Origin: UBA10364 sp049611965
GTDB lineage: Bacteria; Bacteroidota; Bacteroidia; Flavobacteriales; Schleiferiaceae
DNA: 64,000 nucleotides
Direction of reading: 5' to 3'
Assembly: GCA_049611965.1 (NCBI GenBank)
Contig: JBMZBC010000005.1
Span: forward strand, 13,744 to 77,743
The translations under genes and the position numbers were made by a program. Below, piece by piece: positions 43,130 to 51,507 of this stretch (its first letter is position 1; every line of letters begins with the position of its first letter). Under the pieces are notes generated by a model. The model did not search any database and was not told where the DNA came from. It saw nothing but the letters and a program-made list of their open reading frames with translations.

Positions 43130-44679
43130 TCGCAATAAGCGTTCAGGCACAGCCTAAACTGGTGGTGCAAGTCGTCGTTGATCAAATGCGCGCAGAATAT
43201 CTGCAGCGATTTAATCATCAGTTTGCCGAAGACGGTGGATTTCGAATCCTTTTGGATGAAGGAAAAGTATACCGCAATACCCACTACAATTACATTCCAA
43301 CCTATACGGGACCTGGACATGCGTCAATATCGACAGGAACTACCCCTAAGTACCACGGGATTGTGGCCAACGATTGGTGGGTGAAGGAGAGCCAGTATGA
43401 AATGTATTGCGTAGAGGATACAACGGTCAGCCCTATCGGAACTATAGAAAATTCGTCTCGCCGTTCGCCGAAGAACTTACGTGCGTTGACTTTTTCTGAC
43501 GGTATCAAATTATTTACAAACCAGCGTGGAAAGAGTTTTGGAGTGAGCGTGAAAGATCGTGGAGCCATATTACCCGCTGGGCATTTTGCAGATGGTGCGT
43601 ATTGGGTTGACAGAAAAATGCATTTCGTCAGTAGCAGCTTTTATGGTGACGAACTTCCCGATTATATAGAGAAATACAATGAGAAGGAGCACGCCATGGC
43701 TATGGCGAAAAAGGATTGGAAGTTAGAAATGGCCGAGCGCAAATACGACGAAAGCTTGGCAGATGAAAATCCTTTTGAACCAAAAATCAATAAAGGCACT
43801 TCTAGCTTTCCATATGATTTAGAAAAATTGATTCACAATCAATCTTTGAAGAAGCTTATTGATAGTCAAGGACTTGAGGTTCTGAAAAATACACCAATAG
43901 GAAACGAATTGGTGCTTGATATGGCGCTGTTGATTCTTGAAAAAGAAGAACTGGGTAAGGACAAATACACAGATTTCTTGGGAGTGAGCTTCTCCTCCAC
44001 CGACTATGCGGGCCATACCTTCGGCGTGCGATCGCGTGAGGTACACGATATGTACTTGAAGTTGGACCGTCAGCTGGGCAAGCTCATCAAGAAGCTTGAC
44101 AAAGAGGTGGGTCGCGATGCGTATGTCATTTATTTGACGGCAGATCATGGCGCTTCTGAAAATCCAAATCATCTGGCCTACCACGGATTGGGTGTACGCA
44201 ATTTCCAGAATGCCGATGTTATTGGTGATGTTAATGAACGTATCAAGGAGGAATTAGGTATCGAAAATGCCGTATTCAAGATCTTCAACCATCACATCCA
44301 TCTGAACAGCTGGGCCAAAGAGCGCGCCGGAGAGATTGCATTGGTGGTTGAGGCTACTGATCCGTTTATGCGCGTATATACCGCCTCAGAGGTTCGCAAT
44401 AGCGGAAATGATGCTTTGTTAGAATTGCTTCACGAGGGCCATCAAAGCCGATTCGGTGGTGATCTCATCTTTGCGCTTCAACCGAACTGTATCTTCTACG
44501 GTCCCTACGGTTCGACACACGGATCTGGATTTCTTTATGATACGCACGTACCCTTCTTGTTAATGGGTAGTGGTGTAAAGAAAGGTGAGAGCTTTAAACG
44601 TGTAGATGTGACCAATATCGTGGATAAGGTGGCCGAAAAATGCAACCTGCCGTATGCGCCAAACAGTCTAGTGGAATAG
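43075..44679 (+). CDS. PafA-type alkaline phosphatase (secreted)
   Basis: The 534 residues have a signal peptide (GGAVALLIAISVQAQP), then the alkaline-phosphatase superfamily domain. Asp36 is in QVVVDQMRAEYL, the Thr nucleophile is Thr78 in IPTYTGPGHASISTG, Asn99 in VANDWW, and Lys160/Arg162 in KDRGAILPAGH. These are within one or two positions of the PafA catalytic residues as I remember them. Metal ligands lie in SFSSTDYAGHTFG and LTADHGASENP, with a distal His in YGSTHGSGF. PafA is a calcium-activated, phosphate-insensitive phosphomonoesterase of Bacteroidota. The start codon lies 55 bases inside the ABC-F gene; no later start would keep the signal peptide. Confidence 0.88.
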   Translation: MGRYSNRKRSIGGAVALLIAISVQAQPKLVVQVVVDQMRAEYLQRFNHQFAEDGGFRILLDEGKVYRNTHYNYIPTYTGPGHASISTGTTPKYHGIVANDWWVKESQYEMYCVEDTTVSPIGTIENSSRRSPKNLRALTFSDGIKLFTNQRGKSFGVSVKDRGAILPAGHFADGAYWVDRKMHFVSSSFYGDELPDYIEKYNEKEHAMAMAKKDWKLEMAERKYDESLADENPFEPKINKGTSSFPYDLEKLIHNQSLKKLIDSQGLEVLKNTPIGNELVLDMALLILEKEELGKDKYTDFLGVSFSSTDYAGHTFGVRSREVHDMYLKLDRQLGKLIKKLDKEVGRDAYVIYLTADHGASENPNHLAYHGLGVRNFQNADVIGDVNERIKEELGIENAVFKIFNHHIHLNSWAKERAGEIALVVEATDPFMRVYTASEVRNSGNDALLELLHEGHQSRFGGDLIFALQPNCIFYGPYGSTHGSGFLYDTHVPFLLMGSGVKKGESFKRVDVTNIVDKVAEKCNLPYAPNSLVE

Positions 44680-44752
44680 TAGAGCTGATTTTTAGGTAGT
44701 TAGCTAAACTTTAGTATTTTCATCTTTCTGAAAAAACAAAAGGCTATTTACT

Positions 44753-44986
44753 ATGAAGAAAATTGCACTATTTGCATTTGTTGGCGGTCTTTTCCTAGCA
44801 TCATGCTCGGGAAACTGTGACTGCGATTACATCGTTGATAATTACACTAGTACTGCCCTTAACGGGTACCAATTAGACAATTCTACTACTGTTGCTGAAG
44901 ACACTTGTCTGAGCGCTGGTGTTGTGGATACTACTTATTCGGGCGGAGGTGCTTACATGGCAGTAGGCCGCGTGGAGTGTCCTTAA
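44753..44986 (+). CDS. Small cysteine-containing lipoprotein, unknown
   Basis: The 77 residues have a lipoprotein signal (LFAFVGGLFLASCSGNCDCDY) with the lipobox LASC; the mature start CSGNCDCDY is Cys-rich. The rest is Thr/Ser/Gly-rich, ending VGRVECP. Two further Cys could pair. No family recognised. It is followed by a strong terminator 17 bases on; its own promoter is likely, as it is separated from the phosphatase gene by about 70 bases. Confidence 0.7.
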   Translation: MKKIALFAFVGGLFLASCSGNCDCDYIVDNYTSTALNGYQLDNSTTVAEDTCLSAGVVDTTYSGGGAYMAVGRVECP

Positions 44987-45003
44987 CATTCGACAACAAC
45001 ATC

Positions 45004-45036
45004 AAAAAAGGCGGCTCTTTCGAGCCGCCTTTTTTA
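45004..45036. terminator. Bidirectional terminator
   Basis: AAAAAAGGCGGCTC-TTTC-GAGCCGCCTTTTTT, perfect. It serves the rightward lipoprotein gene and the convergent membrane-protein gene ending at 45039. Confidence 0.92.
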
Positions 45037-45038
45037 TT

Positions 45039-45347
45039 TTAAGCGTTCCATCCTTTCGCTGTTCGTAGCAATAAGGATATGGTGTAAATCAAAAGTCCGT
45101 AAATCGTAGTAATGCTGCTCACTTTCAATCCGCCTGCGAGCATAGGTTGACTTACACCTCCTACAGATTCAATAGCTTCAAAGGCACCGAAAAGCCCAAT
45201 CATTTGACCAAGAACTCCAACAGCCAAGGCAAGTAACCCCAGTTGCTTTACAGCATCCTTTTTTAAGAAAAACGCCACTAGCATGACAACGCCCACAAGT
45301 GTTAGAATGCCCATAAAGAGCGGGCCACCCATCATAAAGTAATTCAT
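45039..45347 (-). CDS. Minimal MotA/TolQ/ExbB-like membrane protein
   Basis: The 102 residues form three hydrophobic helices. ALAVGVLGQMIGLFGAFEAIE and MLAGGLKVSSITTIYGLLIY match the two helices that carry the proton-channel core in ExbB/TolQ/MotA, including the Gly-rich and Thr/Ser-bearing segments. Full ExbB proteins have about 240 residues, so the cytoplasmic domain is missing. No exbD/tolR partner is adjacent. The neighbouring leftward gene upstream encodes an OmpA lipoprotein, separated by a terminator. Probably inner membrane; function unknown. Confidence 0.7.
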   Translation of the reverse strand: MNYFMMGGPLFMGILTLVGVVMLVAFFLKKDAVKQLGLLALAVGVLGQMIGLFGAFEAIESVGGVSQPMLAGGLKVSSITTIYGLLIYTISLLLRTAKGWNA

Positions 45348-45381
45348 TCTTATTTGTTGTTTCAGATTTAAGTTAAGCTAC

Positions 45382-45414
45382 AAAAAAAAAGCCCGGTGCG
45401 CAGGCACCGGGCTT
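45382..45414 (-). terminator. Terminator of the OmpA-family gene
   Basis: Leftward GAAGCCCGGTGCC-TGC-GCACCGGGCTTTTTTTTT, 22 bases past the stop at 45436. Confidence 0.9.
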
Positions 45415-45435
45415 CTGTATGCTTGTAAGGAGTGG

Positions 45436-46260
45436 TTATTTCAATCCCTCTTCAATCATTTTGTTGAATTCGTCCAACTTAGGAAGAACTACAATACGAG
45501 TACGACGGTTCGCCGCACGACCCTCGCGAGTGTCATTAGATGCAACAGGAATGTACTCACCACGACCCGCAGCAGACATACGCTCTGGTGCGATTTCGAA
45601 GTCATTCTGAAGAACACGTACAATGTTTGTGGCACGACGTGCACTCAACTCCCAGTTGTCCTTGATACAGTCTGTAGCGATTGGATCAGTATCCGTGTGA
45701 CCTTCAACCAAGATCTCTAAAGTTGGTTTTGCAGCCATAATCTTAGCTACTTTACCCAAAACGGTCTTAGCATCCTTGCTCACGTACGCAGAACCTGGAC
45801 GGAACATCAACTTGTCAGATAAGTTTACGTAAACCACACCTTTCTCTACGCTGATCTGAACATCTTCATCGTTCATATCACCTAGTGCACCTTTCAATGA
45901 AGTAACCAAAGCCAATGTTACGCTGTCCTTGCGGTTCATTGCGTCTTGTAGGTTTGTGATCGTTACCTCTTTTTCGTTGATGCTTTCAAGCGTCTTCTCC
46001 ATGTTCTCAGCGTTTGTAGCGCTCATGCGAGTAAGATCACCTACTTGCTTCATCAAATCTGAAGATGTTGCACGCAAAGAAGCTAGTTCAGCTGCTTGTG
46101 CATTCTTCTCTGCAGTAGCTGCAGCCAATTCCATTTTAGTGTTGCTCAATTTGTCAGAAGTTGCTTTTTGCATTTCTTCCAACTCAACATATTTCTGCTT
46201 GCTAACACAGCTTGACAAAGTCAATGCAGCCGCGGCAGCGAAAACGAATACCTTTTTCAT
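45436..46260 (-). CDS. OmpA-family peptidoglycan-binding lipoprotein with coiled coil
   Basis: The 274 residues have a lipobox (AAAAALTLSSCVSKQKY), then a coiled-coil region (about 28-115, heptad-like Leu/Ala/Glu). The C-terminal OmpA/MotB domain follows (LMFRPGSAYVSKDAKTVLG; ILVEGHTDTDPIA; NWELSARRATNIVRVL; GRGEYIPVASNDTREGRAANRRTRIVV). The Asp and Arg that bind diaminopimelate are in the last two blocks. It would tether the outer membrane to peptidoglycan. Monocistronic, with its own terminator. Confidence 0.92.
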   Translation of the reverse strand: MKKVFVFAAAAALTLSSCVSKQKYVELEEMQKATSDKLSNTKMELAAATAEKNAQAAELASLRATSSDLMKQVGDLTRMSATNAENMEKTLESINEKEVTITNLQDAMNRKDSVTLALVTSLKGALGDMNDEDVQISVEKGVVYVNLSDKLMFRPGSAYVSKDAKTVLGKVAKIMAAKPTLEILVEGHTDTDPIATDCIKDNWELSARRATNIVRVLQNDFEIAPERMSAAGRGEYIPVASNDTREGRAANRRTRIVVLPKLDEFNKMIEEGLK

Positions 46261-46369
46261 TGTTTCTCTTTTGGTTTCCTGTAGCGCAAAAATAAGAAAC
46301 TAATTGACCTCTCAAAGTGGGAGTTACCTCAATTTTAGCTAGTTTTCCGAGTATAAAATCTTAATTCCT

Positions 46370-46732
46370 ATGAAAAAGCTCCTATTTACCCTCGCAATGA
46401 TGATTTTCGGTGTCGTTTCTTACGCACAAGAAAAGCCACAGGATGCTGAAAAACATGTTTGTACAGAACAATGTGATCACAGCGCTAAATCAGAAATGAT
46501 GGCTTGTTGTAAAGCAGCAAAAGCAGAAGGCAAAGAGTGTGCACACTGCGCTAAGAAAGAGGTCAAGAAAGAGGAAATGGCTTGTTGTAAAGCTGCAGCA
46601 GCCGAAGGCAAAGAATGTGGCAAGTGTCACCCAGAAAAAGGGGAAGCTAAGCAAACCGCTATGGTAGAAAAGAAATCTTGCGGCAAGGAAACAGCCGGCA
46701 AGAGTTGTTGCGCCAAAGCCGGAACGAAATAG
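46370..46732 (+). CDS. Secreted cysteine-rich protein with tandem CCxxC-type repeats
   Basis: The 120 residues have a signal peptide (MKKLLFTLAMMIFGVVSYAQ) and 13 Cys in the mature part. Two near-identical repeats read MACCKAAxAEGKECxxC (about residues 43-61 and 69-87), followed by KSCGKETAGKSCC. Lys/Glu-rich spacers surround them, with His in CDHS, CAHC and CHPE. The pattern suggests periplasmic metal binding (Cu, Zn or similar), but this is inference. Not a known metallothionein as far as I can tell. Divergent from the OmpA gene; a terminator follows 24 bases on. Confidence 0.7.
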   Translation: MKKLLFTLAMMIFGVVSYAQEKPQDAEKHVCTEQCDHSAKSEMMACCKAAKAEGKECAHCAKKEVKKEEMACCKAAAAEGKECGKCHPEKGEAKQTAMVEKKSCGKETAGKSCCAKAGTK

Positions 46733-46755
46733 CCGAAATTTTTTTCAGTCTCAAC

Positions 46756-46787
46756 AAAAAAGGCGCCCCCTGGTGGGGCGCCTTTTT
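46756..46787. terminator. Bidirectional terminator
   Basis: AAAAAAGGCGCCCC-CTGGT-GGGGCGCCTTTTT. Lies between the convergent cysteine-rich gene and the thioredoxin-like gene. Confidence 0.9.
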
Positions 46788-46806
46788 CATGCTCAACAGT
46801 TAGCGC

Positions 46807-48066
46807 TTACTTCACTTTACCAGCTAAGTAGTCGTCCAAGAAGGTGCGCATTGTAGTTTCCACATCCAGGTTCTTGGCGATAATCTTCTTATCCGCGTCT
46901 AAAATGAGTTTCTTCGGCGTTGACGGGATGTAATAGTACCAAAGGAAATTCGGGCGGTCAAAATTGCTTTCAAAGCCATTGACCCAATCAAGATCGTGCT
47001 CTTCAATGTATTTTTTCCAACCTGTAAATTCGTTCTCCAAAGTGATGGCTACGACCTCAACCCCTTTGTCCTTGTACTCGTCGTACAATTCCTTTAATCG
47101 AGGCGTTTCCTTTCTACAATGTCCACATTCACTGTCCCAGAAATACAAGATAGTCACGGGACTACGTACCTCACTCAGCTTTATACGGCCCTTATCTTCT
47201 GTGTCAAACGCAAAGTCGCGCGCTCGATTACCTATGAGCTCGGTAGCTAGCCCTTCCGATTTCTCCTTGATTTTGCCTAAATCTTCCTTGGACATCCAAT
47301 CGGCATAACCGCTGTTGTAAAATTTCTGTGCCAACCACACGAAGACCTTGTCCTCGCCCATGTACTTGGAGGTCTCGTATTTGTACGTTGCCGTAGATAC
47401 GAGCACCTTTTTCACATCCTCCTCCATAGGTTGTGCAAACAAGGTGTTGAGATAACTGATGATGGTATCAGGGTCGTGGCCTAGAACCTGATCAAAGTAG
47501 AGGTCTCTATTTTTCTCAAAAAAAGGATTAATCAACGTACTCGCCGATCCCAGATTCGTGTAATCCCAGAAATGCGCGCGCAACCAATACACATTGGTAT
47601 CCGGATTCAGCGGCAAGAGCTGTGGCAACAAGAATTCCCTCAGGCCTACATCCTCCATACCGAGCAAATACGCGCGAATCTGATCTTCTTTTGGAGCAGT
47701 ACTCAAAAGTGCTTTAAAACCCTCAAACTCATCGTGACCAGGTCCCTTTCTAGCTGTAGCTTGAATGTTGTTGTAATCACCTTCAAGCAAGACATCGCCA
47801 TTAGAAACGACGAAATCGAAGGTGTGAGAACCATCAATATAAGCAATGAATATACCCTGTTCTGCGTGTTCCCAAACACCAGAAAAACAGCCGTCCTTTA
47901 TCGGAAACTCAGCTTTAACTGAGAGGCCATTACCCTTCAAAAAGGCAATCTTAATGGACGACGTAGTATCCGGCAGATTGGTAAAACATCCCGAAATAAC
48001 AGGATTTTGTTGAGCCAACAAGCCCAAAGACAACATCGTAAAACTTAAGATTAGAATCTTCTTCAT
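46807..48066 (-). CDS. Thioredoxin-fold (TlpA/ResA-like) protein with DUF4369-type N-terminal domain
   Basis: The 419 residues from the ATG at 48066 have a signal peptide (ILILSFTMLSLGLLAQQ); an upstream in-frame start adds 28 residues ahead of it and is not favoured. The N-terminal half resembles the DUF4369/DUF5106 beta domains common in Bacteroidota. The C-terminal thioredoxin domain has the active site CGHC in YFWDSECGHCRKETPRLKEL and the cis-Pro region IPSTPKKLIL. It probably reduces or isomerises disulfides in the periplasm. It has its own terminator and no clear partner. Confidence 0.88.
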   Translation of the reverse strand: MKKILILSFTMLSLGLLAQQNPVISGCFTNLPDTTSSIKIAFLKGNGLSVKAEFPIKDGCFSGVWEHAEQGIFIAYIDGSHTFDFVVSNGDVLLEGDYNNIQATARKGPGHDEFEGFKALLSTAPKEDQIRAYLLGMEDVGLREFLLPQLLPLNPDTNVYWLRAHFWDYTNLGSASTLINPFFEKNRDLYFDQVLGHDPDTIISYLNTLFAQPMEEDVKKVLVSTATYKYETSKYMGEDKVFVWLAQKFYNSGYADWMSKEDLGKIKEKSEGLATELIGNRARDFAFDTEDKGRIKLSEVRSPVTILYFWDSECGHCRKETPRLKELYDEYKDKGVEVVAITLENEFTGWKKYIEEHDLDWVNGFESNFDRPNFLWYYYIPSTPKKLILDADKKIIAKNLDVETTMRTFLDDYLAGKVK

Positions 48067-48091
48067 TGGTCTCTCTGAGGTTTGCTGCAAG

Positions 48092-49000
48092 TTACAAATT
48101 GGCCACCGGAGTACTCCACTTCTCGTGGGTGGCTTCAAACATTTTAACAAGCTCTTGGGTCACTGCAGTACCCTTCCGGTTCACTAGGGTTCTACCGTCC
48201 ACTTCTGTAATTGGGGTCAATTCTCCCATCGAGCCAGTACCAAAAGCCTCATCCGCCGAGTACAGCTCGGTCAATGAGATGTTGCGCTCTTCGACATCCA
48301 TCCCATGCGCTCGGGCCAATTCCAACACCAACCCACGTGTGATGCCATGCAAACAAGCATCCGCCGTAGGCGTCAATAGCGTCCCATTTTTTACCATGAA
48401 AATATTCGTTCCGTTCATCTCTGCGATAAATCCTAAGTTGTCGAGCATCAAAGCAGAATCGACCCCCGCCTGATTTGCCTGAATCTTGGCCAAAATGTTA
48501 TTGATCAAATTATTGTGGTGAATCTTCGAATCTAAATGCATAGGACTGTTGCGACGAATGGCCGAGGTGATGATTCGTATCCCTTTCTCATTGTCGTATA
48601 CCGGCGGTTTCCATTCCGCCAAAACAATCAGTGTGCACCCCAGTTGGTTCAATCGCGGGTCCATACCCGAGGTCACCTTCTCTCCCCTGGTCAGGGTCAA
48701 ACGAATGTGCGTATCGTCCATCATCCCGTTGGCCTCGAGGGTTGCCCGGATGGCTTTTTTTATGAACGCTCGCGACGGTACACCTTCAAATGACATAGCT
48801 AGAGCACTGTCCTCCAAGCGATCGAGGTGTCTATCCAGGCAATACACGCCGTGCTTGTACACGCGCATTCCCTCCCAGACAGCGTCGCCGCCTTGTACTG
48901 AGCTGTCGAAAACACTGACCTTAGCTGCATCGCGGTGCACGAGGCCGTCGCCTACCCAAACTTGGATGTCCTTATTTCTTGGATCGAACTGTTGTAGCAT
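48092..49000 (-). CDS. Class IV PLP-dependent aminotransferase (branched-chain / D-amino acid type)
   Basis: The 302 residues from the ATG at 49000 begin MLQQFDPRNKDIQVWVGDGL. Class IV features are SSVQGGDAVWEGMRVYKHG, the PLP-binding Lys159 in MHLDSKIHHNNLINN, and the C-terminal GTGSMGELTPITEVDGR. The substrate could be branched-chain amino acids, D-alanine or aminodeoxychorismate. A much longer upstream extension in the same frame lies within the sulfotransferase gene and is rejected. The ATG follows the sulfotransferase stop by 4 bases, so the two are an operon. Confidence 0.88.
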   Translation of the reverse strand: MLQQFDPRNKDIQVWVGDGLVHRDAAKVSVFDSSVQGGDAVWEGMRVYKHGVYCLDRHLDRLEDSALAMSFEGVPSRAFIKKAIRATLEANGMMDDTHIRLTLTRGEKVTSGMDPRLNQLGCTLIVLAEWKPPVYDNEKGIRIITSAIRRNSPMHLDSKIHHNNLINNILAKIQANQAGVDSALMLDNLGFIAEMNGTNIFMVKNGTLLTPTADACLHGITRGLVLELARAHGMDVEERNISLTELYSADEAFGTGSMGELTPITEVDGRTLVNRKGTAVTQELVKMFEATHEKWSTPVANL

Positions 49001-49004
49001 AGTA

Positions 49005-49721
49005 TTAAAATTGTAATCGATGGTTATAAAGTGCCTCGTACGCGGGCAATGTTGCCGCAACGATGGCTTCGTGATCTTCTCGTAGCGCTTCAGGCATGGC
49101 TTTGGCCGGACCAAATCCTTCACTCTTGTGTACGTTGGCATACCAATGTGGCCACCAAGGTCCGTCGTATTCTTTCTTGCCCGAGGGCCAATTCATCATC
49201 TCCTCCTTCGGTGCAAGCCCCAATGCCTGACAAAGCATGGCCATATTTCGGGCAGGGTTCGCCAGCATCTCGTCGGAATCGACCACCAATACAGGTACGT
49301 TGCCGTGATGCAATTGCTGGAATTGGCCCCATTCTTCAATGAGCCCAATATCTTTTGGGACGATGGTATCGATGACTTTGGTGAAACTCTGCACCACCTT
49401 GCGCGGGTGCCTGATCCAAAATATATAGGCTGTGGGCTCCACCCAGTGCCAAGGTTGACCGTCCATGTGATGCGCCATATTTTTCAAATAGAGCTCGTCG
49501 CAATCGTCAAAAGAACGCACCCATTCCTTCACCCCTTCCAGGCTCGTAGGCCATTGGGCTAAGGTTTGTTCTTTCCCGGGATGATCCGGGTCCAATTCCT
49601 TTAAATACACCCCGTACATGGGCTCATCAATGACTTTACAACCAGGTCGCTGTGCGAAGCTGTACATCAACGCAGTACTGATGTTGCGGGGTCCAGAAAT
49701 AGCGTGAATAATCTTAGGCAT
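49005..49721 (-). CDS. Sulfotransferase-like P-loop protein
   Basis: The 238 residues start IIHAISGPRNISTALMYSF, an altered 5'-phosphosulfate loop (usual form GxPRSGTT). FWIRHPRKVVQSFTKVID is the 3'-phosphate-binding block and PVLVVDSDEMLANPARNM follows as in sulfotransferases. It is likely cytosolic, with no signal peptide. Substrate unknown. It is immediately upstream of a class IV aminotransferase; the pairing suggests joint action on an amino-acid-like molecule, but this is inference. Confidence 0.8.
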   Translation of the reverse strand: MPKIIHAISGPRNISTALMYSFAQRPGCKVIDEPMYGVYLKELDPDHPGKEQTLAQWPTSLEGVKEWVRSFDDCDELYLKNMAHHMDGQPWHWVEPTAYIFWIRHPRKVVQSFTKVIDTIVPKDIGLIEEWGQFQQLHHGNVPVLVVDSDEMLANPARNMAMLCQALGLAPKEEMMNWPSGKKEYDGPWWPHWYANVHKSEGFGPAKAMPEALREDHEAIVAATLPAYEALYNHRLQF

Positions 49722-49842
49722 GTTCTCTTATGGCAAAAAGGTGCTCGGCGCCAATGTAGCCAAGGATTCCTAAGATACAAGAAGGGGGGCTTTTCTATGA
49801 CAGTAATTTTGAATTTGTATTTTGGCCATCTACTCGCACAAA

Positions 49843-50679
49843 ATGAAACACATACTCGCAACGATACGCATGGTAGGCCTTGCTGTATTATTTACCCTGA
49901 CGAGCCTTTTGGTGGTCGTTGGAAGAATCTTTGGAAAGAAAGGTGCCCATGCCATGTTGCGCATTGGTGTGTATTGTAAAGCCCAATTACTAGGAATACG
50001 TAGTGAAGTCCACGGACAGAGTACGCGTGAAACGCAGTTGATCCTCATCAACCATCCTTCGTACCTGGACATTATGTTCTTGAATTACATCAAGCACCCT
50101 ACCACCTTATTGGCAGCCAATAACTTTAAGAATTGGCCCTTGGTGGGCTGGCTTGGGAAAGCTTTGAACGTGATTTGGATCAAAAGGCACGACCGTAGCG
50201 CCGGCAAACAGGTGTTGATTGATGGAGAAAACCGATTCAAAAAGGGACTCTGTTTGATGACCTCGCCGGAAGGTAGAACGTCAGGAACTCACGATATCTA
50301 TCCGGTAAAACCTGGATTATTTCTTCTAGCACAACGTGCAGAGGTTCCCATCACTTTTATGTGCTTCAAGTACAAAAACAAAGCTGTGCCTTATTTCCAT
50401 TCGTTGAAGAATGGGTTTGTCCCACACTTCTTAAAGCACTTCTGGCAATTGCTCGGGCAATGGCGCATTCCAGTAGAAATTTACTTCTCTGAGCCAAAAT
50501 TCTTCAACGATGCCAAAGAGGCCATTCAAGCCTTCTATGATTTCAACAAAAGTCACTTGCAAGACGTTTTACATTTTGAAGTACCTGTAAAAGAAGACTT
50601 TATCGGTGAAGCACTGACCAGGATTGACTCATCAAGCCTCAGCTTCCGCGCAGAATCCAAAGAAGAGTTGTTGGCTTAA
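49843..50679 (+). CDS. 1-acyl-sn-glycerol-3-phosphate acyltransferase-like protein (PlsC family)
   Basis: The 278 residues from the ATG at 49843 start with an N-terminal hydrophobic helix (MVGLAVLFTLTSLLVVVG). The acyltransferase motif HX4D is in ILINHPSYLDIMF, and the glycerophosphate-binding block is SPEGRTSG (usual PEGTR). FKNWPLVGWLGKALNVIWIKR is the conserved motif II region. It is expected to acylate lysophosphatidic acid or a related lipid at the inner membrane. The C-terminal extension of about 50 residues has no match that I know. An in-frame ATG at 49822 is possible. Confidence 0.88.
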   Translation: MKHILATIRMVGLAVLFTLTSLLVVVGRIFGKKGAHAMLRIGVYCKAQLLGIRSEVHGQSTRETQLILINHPSYLDIMFLNYIKHPTTLLAANNFKNWPLVGWLGKALNVIWIKRHDRSAGKQVLIDGENRFKKGLCLMTSPEGRTSGTHDIYPVKPGLFLLAQRAEVPITFMCFKYKNKAVPYFHSLKNGFVPHFLKHFWQLLGQWRIPVEIYFSEPKFFNDAKEAIQAFYDFNKSHLQDVLHFEVPVKEDFIGEALTRIDSSSLSFRAESKEELLA

Positions 50680-50702
50680 TACCTATGTAATCGCATTCGT
50701 TT

Positions 50703-50727
50703 TTAGTGTAAAAAGTTAATACACTAA
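50703..50727. repeat. Inverted repeat TTAGTGTA-N9-TACACTAA
   Basis: A perfect 8-bp inverted repeat with a 9-base AT-rich spacer lies 23 bases after the acyltransferase stop, in the 240-base AT-rich stretch before the TVP38-like gene. It has no T-run, so it is not a typical terminator; it could be an operator. The rest of 50680-50919 shows no gene to me. Confidence 0.5.
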
Positions 50728-50919
50728 TGGTCGTGAAAAATCTAGCCTTCTTATATCGCTACAAAGCAGCGGCTTTATTCTTCCTATAAAGGATAGTTGA
50801 AATTTCCCCACTAACTACTAAGAATTAGCATTTGCTACCATTTAAAAAACCGCTTCACTGGTAATTTTTCTTATATTGTTCTATGCGTCTTTCTTTCAAC
50901 AGGTCCAAATCATTTTAAA

Positions 50920-51507
50920 GTGCGCTCTCTAAATATTCATAAAGGGAAACAAGTACTTTACGGCCTTTGGGCTCTTATTATTGCATATCTAATCTATCGA
51001 TATATTAAAAATCCCAGCGTCGTTGATCCAAATACGATTGTGGATTTTATTAGTTTTTATGACGATGAGACGCTCCTAGTTTATACCATTTTAAGCTTGG
51101 TCAGAGGTTTTTTTCTAATCCCATCCACACCATTTGTAGTAGGCGGTGGCCTATTATTTCCTGAACACAAATTACTGGTGCTTTTTATATCCATGGTTGG
51201 GGTAATGTTTTCTGCGACAACACTTTACTATTTTTCAGACCTGTTGGGTTTTAGTAGTTATCTAGAATCCCGGTATCCAAAGAGAATTCTGAAATGGCAA
51301 AATCGCTTGAAGAAACGTGGAGCAGCATACATAATCGCAGGATGGTCATTTTTCCCTCTCGTCCCTACAGATCTAATTTGCTATGTTGGAGGTCTAATTA
51401 AGATGCCTTTTAAGTATGTGTTCGCAGGCGTGTTTTTCGGAGAACTCATACTAAATATTTTTTACGTCTATTGGACAGAACTATACACCCATGGATTCAT
51501 TTTTTAA
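50920..51507 (+). CDS. TVP38/TMEM64 (DedA-like) membrane protein
   Basis: The 195 residues start at a GTG (RSLNIHKGKQVLYG). About five hydrophobic helices are present. The conserved family block is RGFFLIPSTPFVVGGGLLFP, and the second half has WSFFPLVPTDLICYVGGLIKM, which corresponds to the Pro-containing re-entrant motif. Proteins of this superfamily move lipids across membranes or handle undecaprenyl phosphate. Coding is AT-richer than in neighbours. The 3' end overlaps the methyltransferase gene by 17 bases. Confidence 0.85.
   Translation: MRSLNIHKGKQVLYGLWALIIAYLIYRYIKNPSVVDPNTIVDFISFYDDETLLVYTILSLVRGFFLIPSTPFVVGGGLLFPEHKLLVLFISMVGVMFSATTLYYFSDLLGFSSYLESRYPKRILKWQNRLKKRGAAYIIAGWSFFPLVPTDLICYVGGLIKMPFKYVFAGVFFGELILNIFYVYWTELYTHGFIF

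Noticed and set aside
48549..49016. 155-codon frame antisense to the aminotransferase gene
   Set aside because: Opposite strand holds a clear class IV aminotransferase with its PLP lysine.
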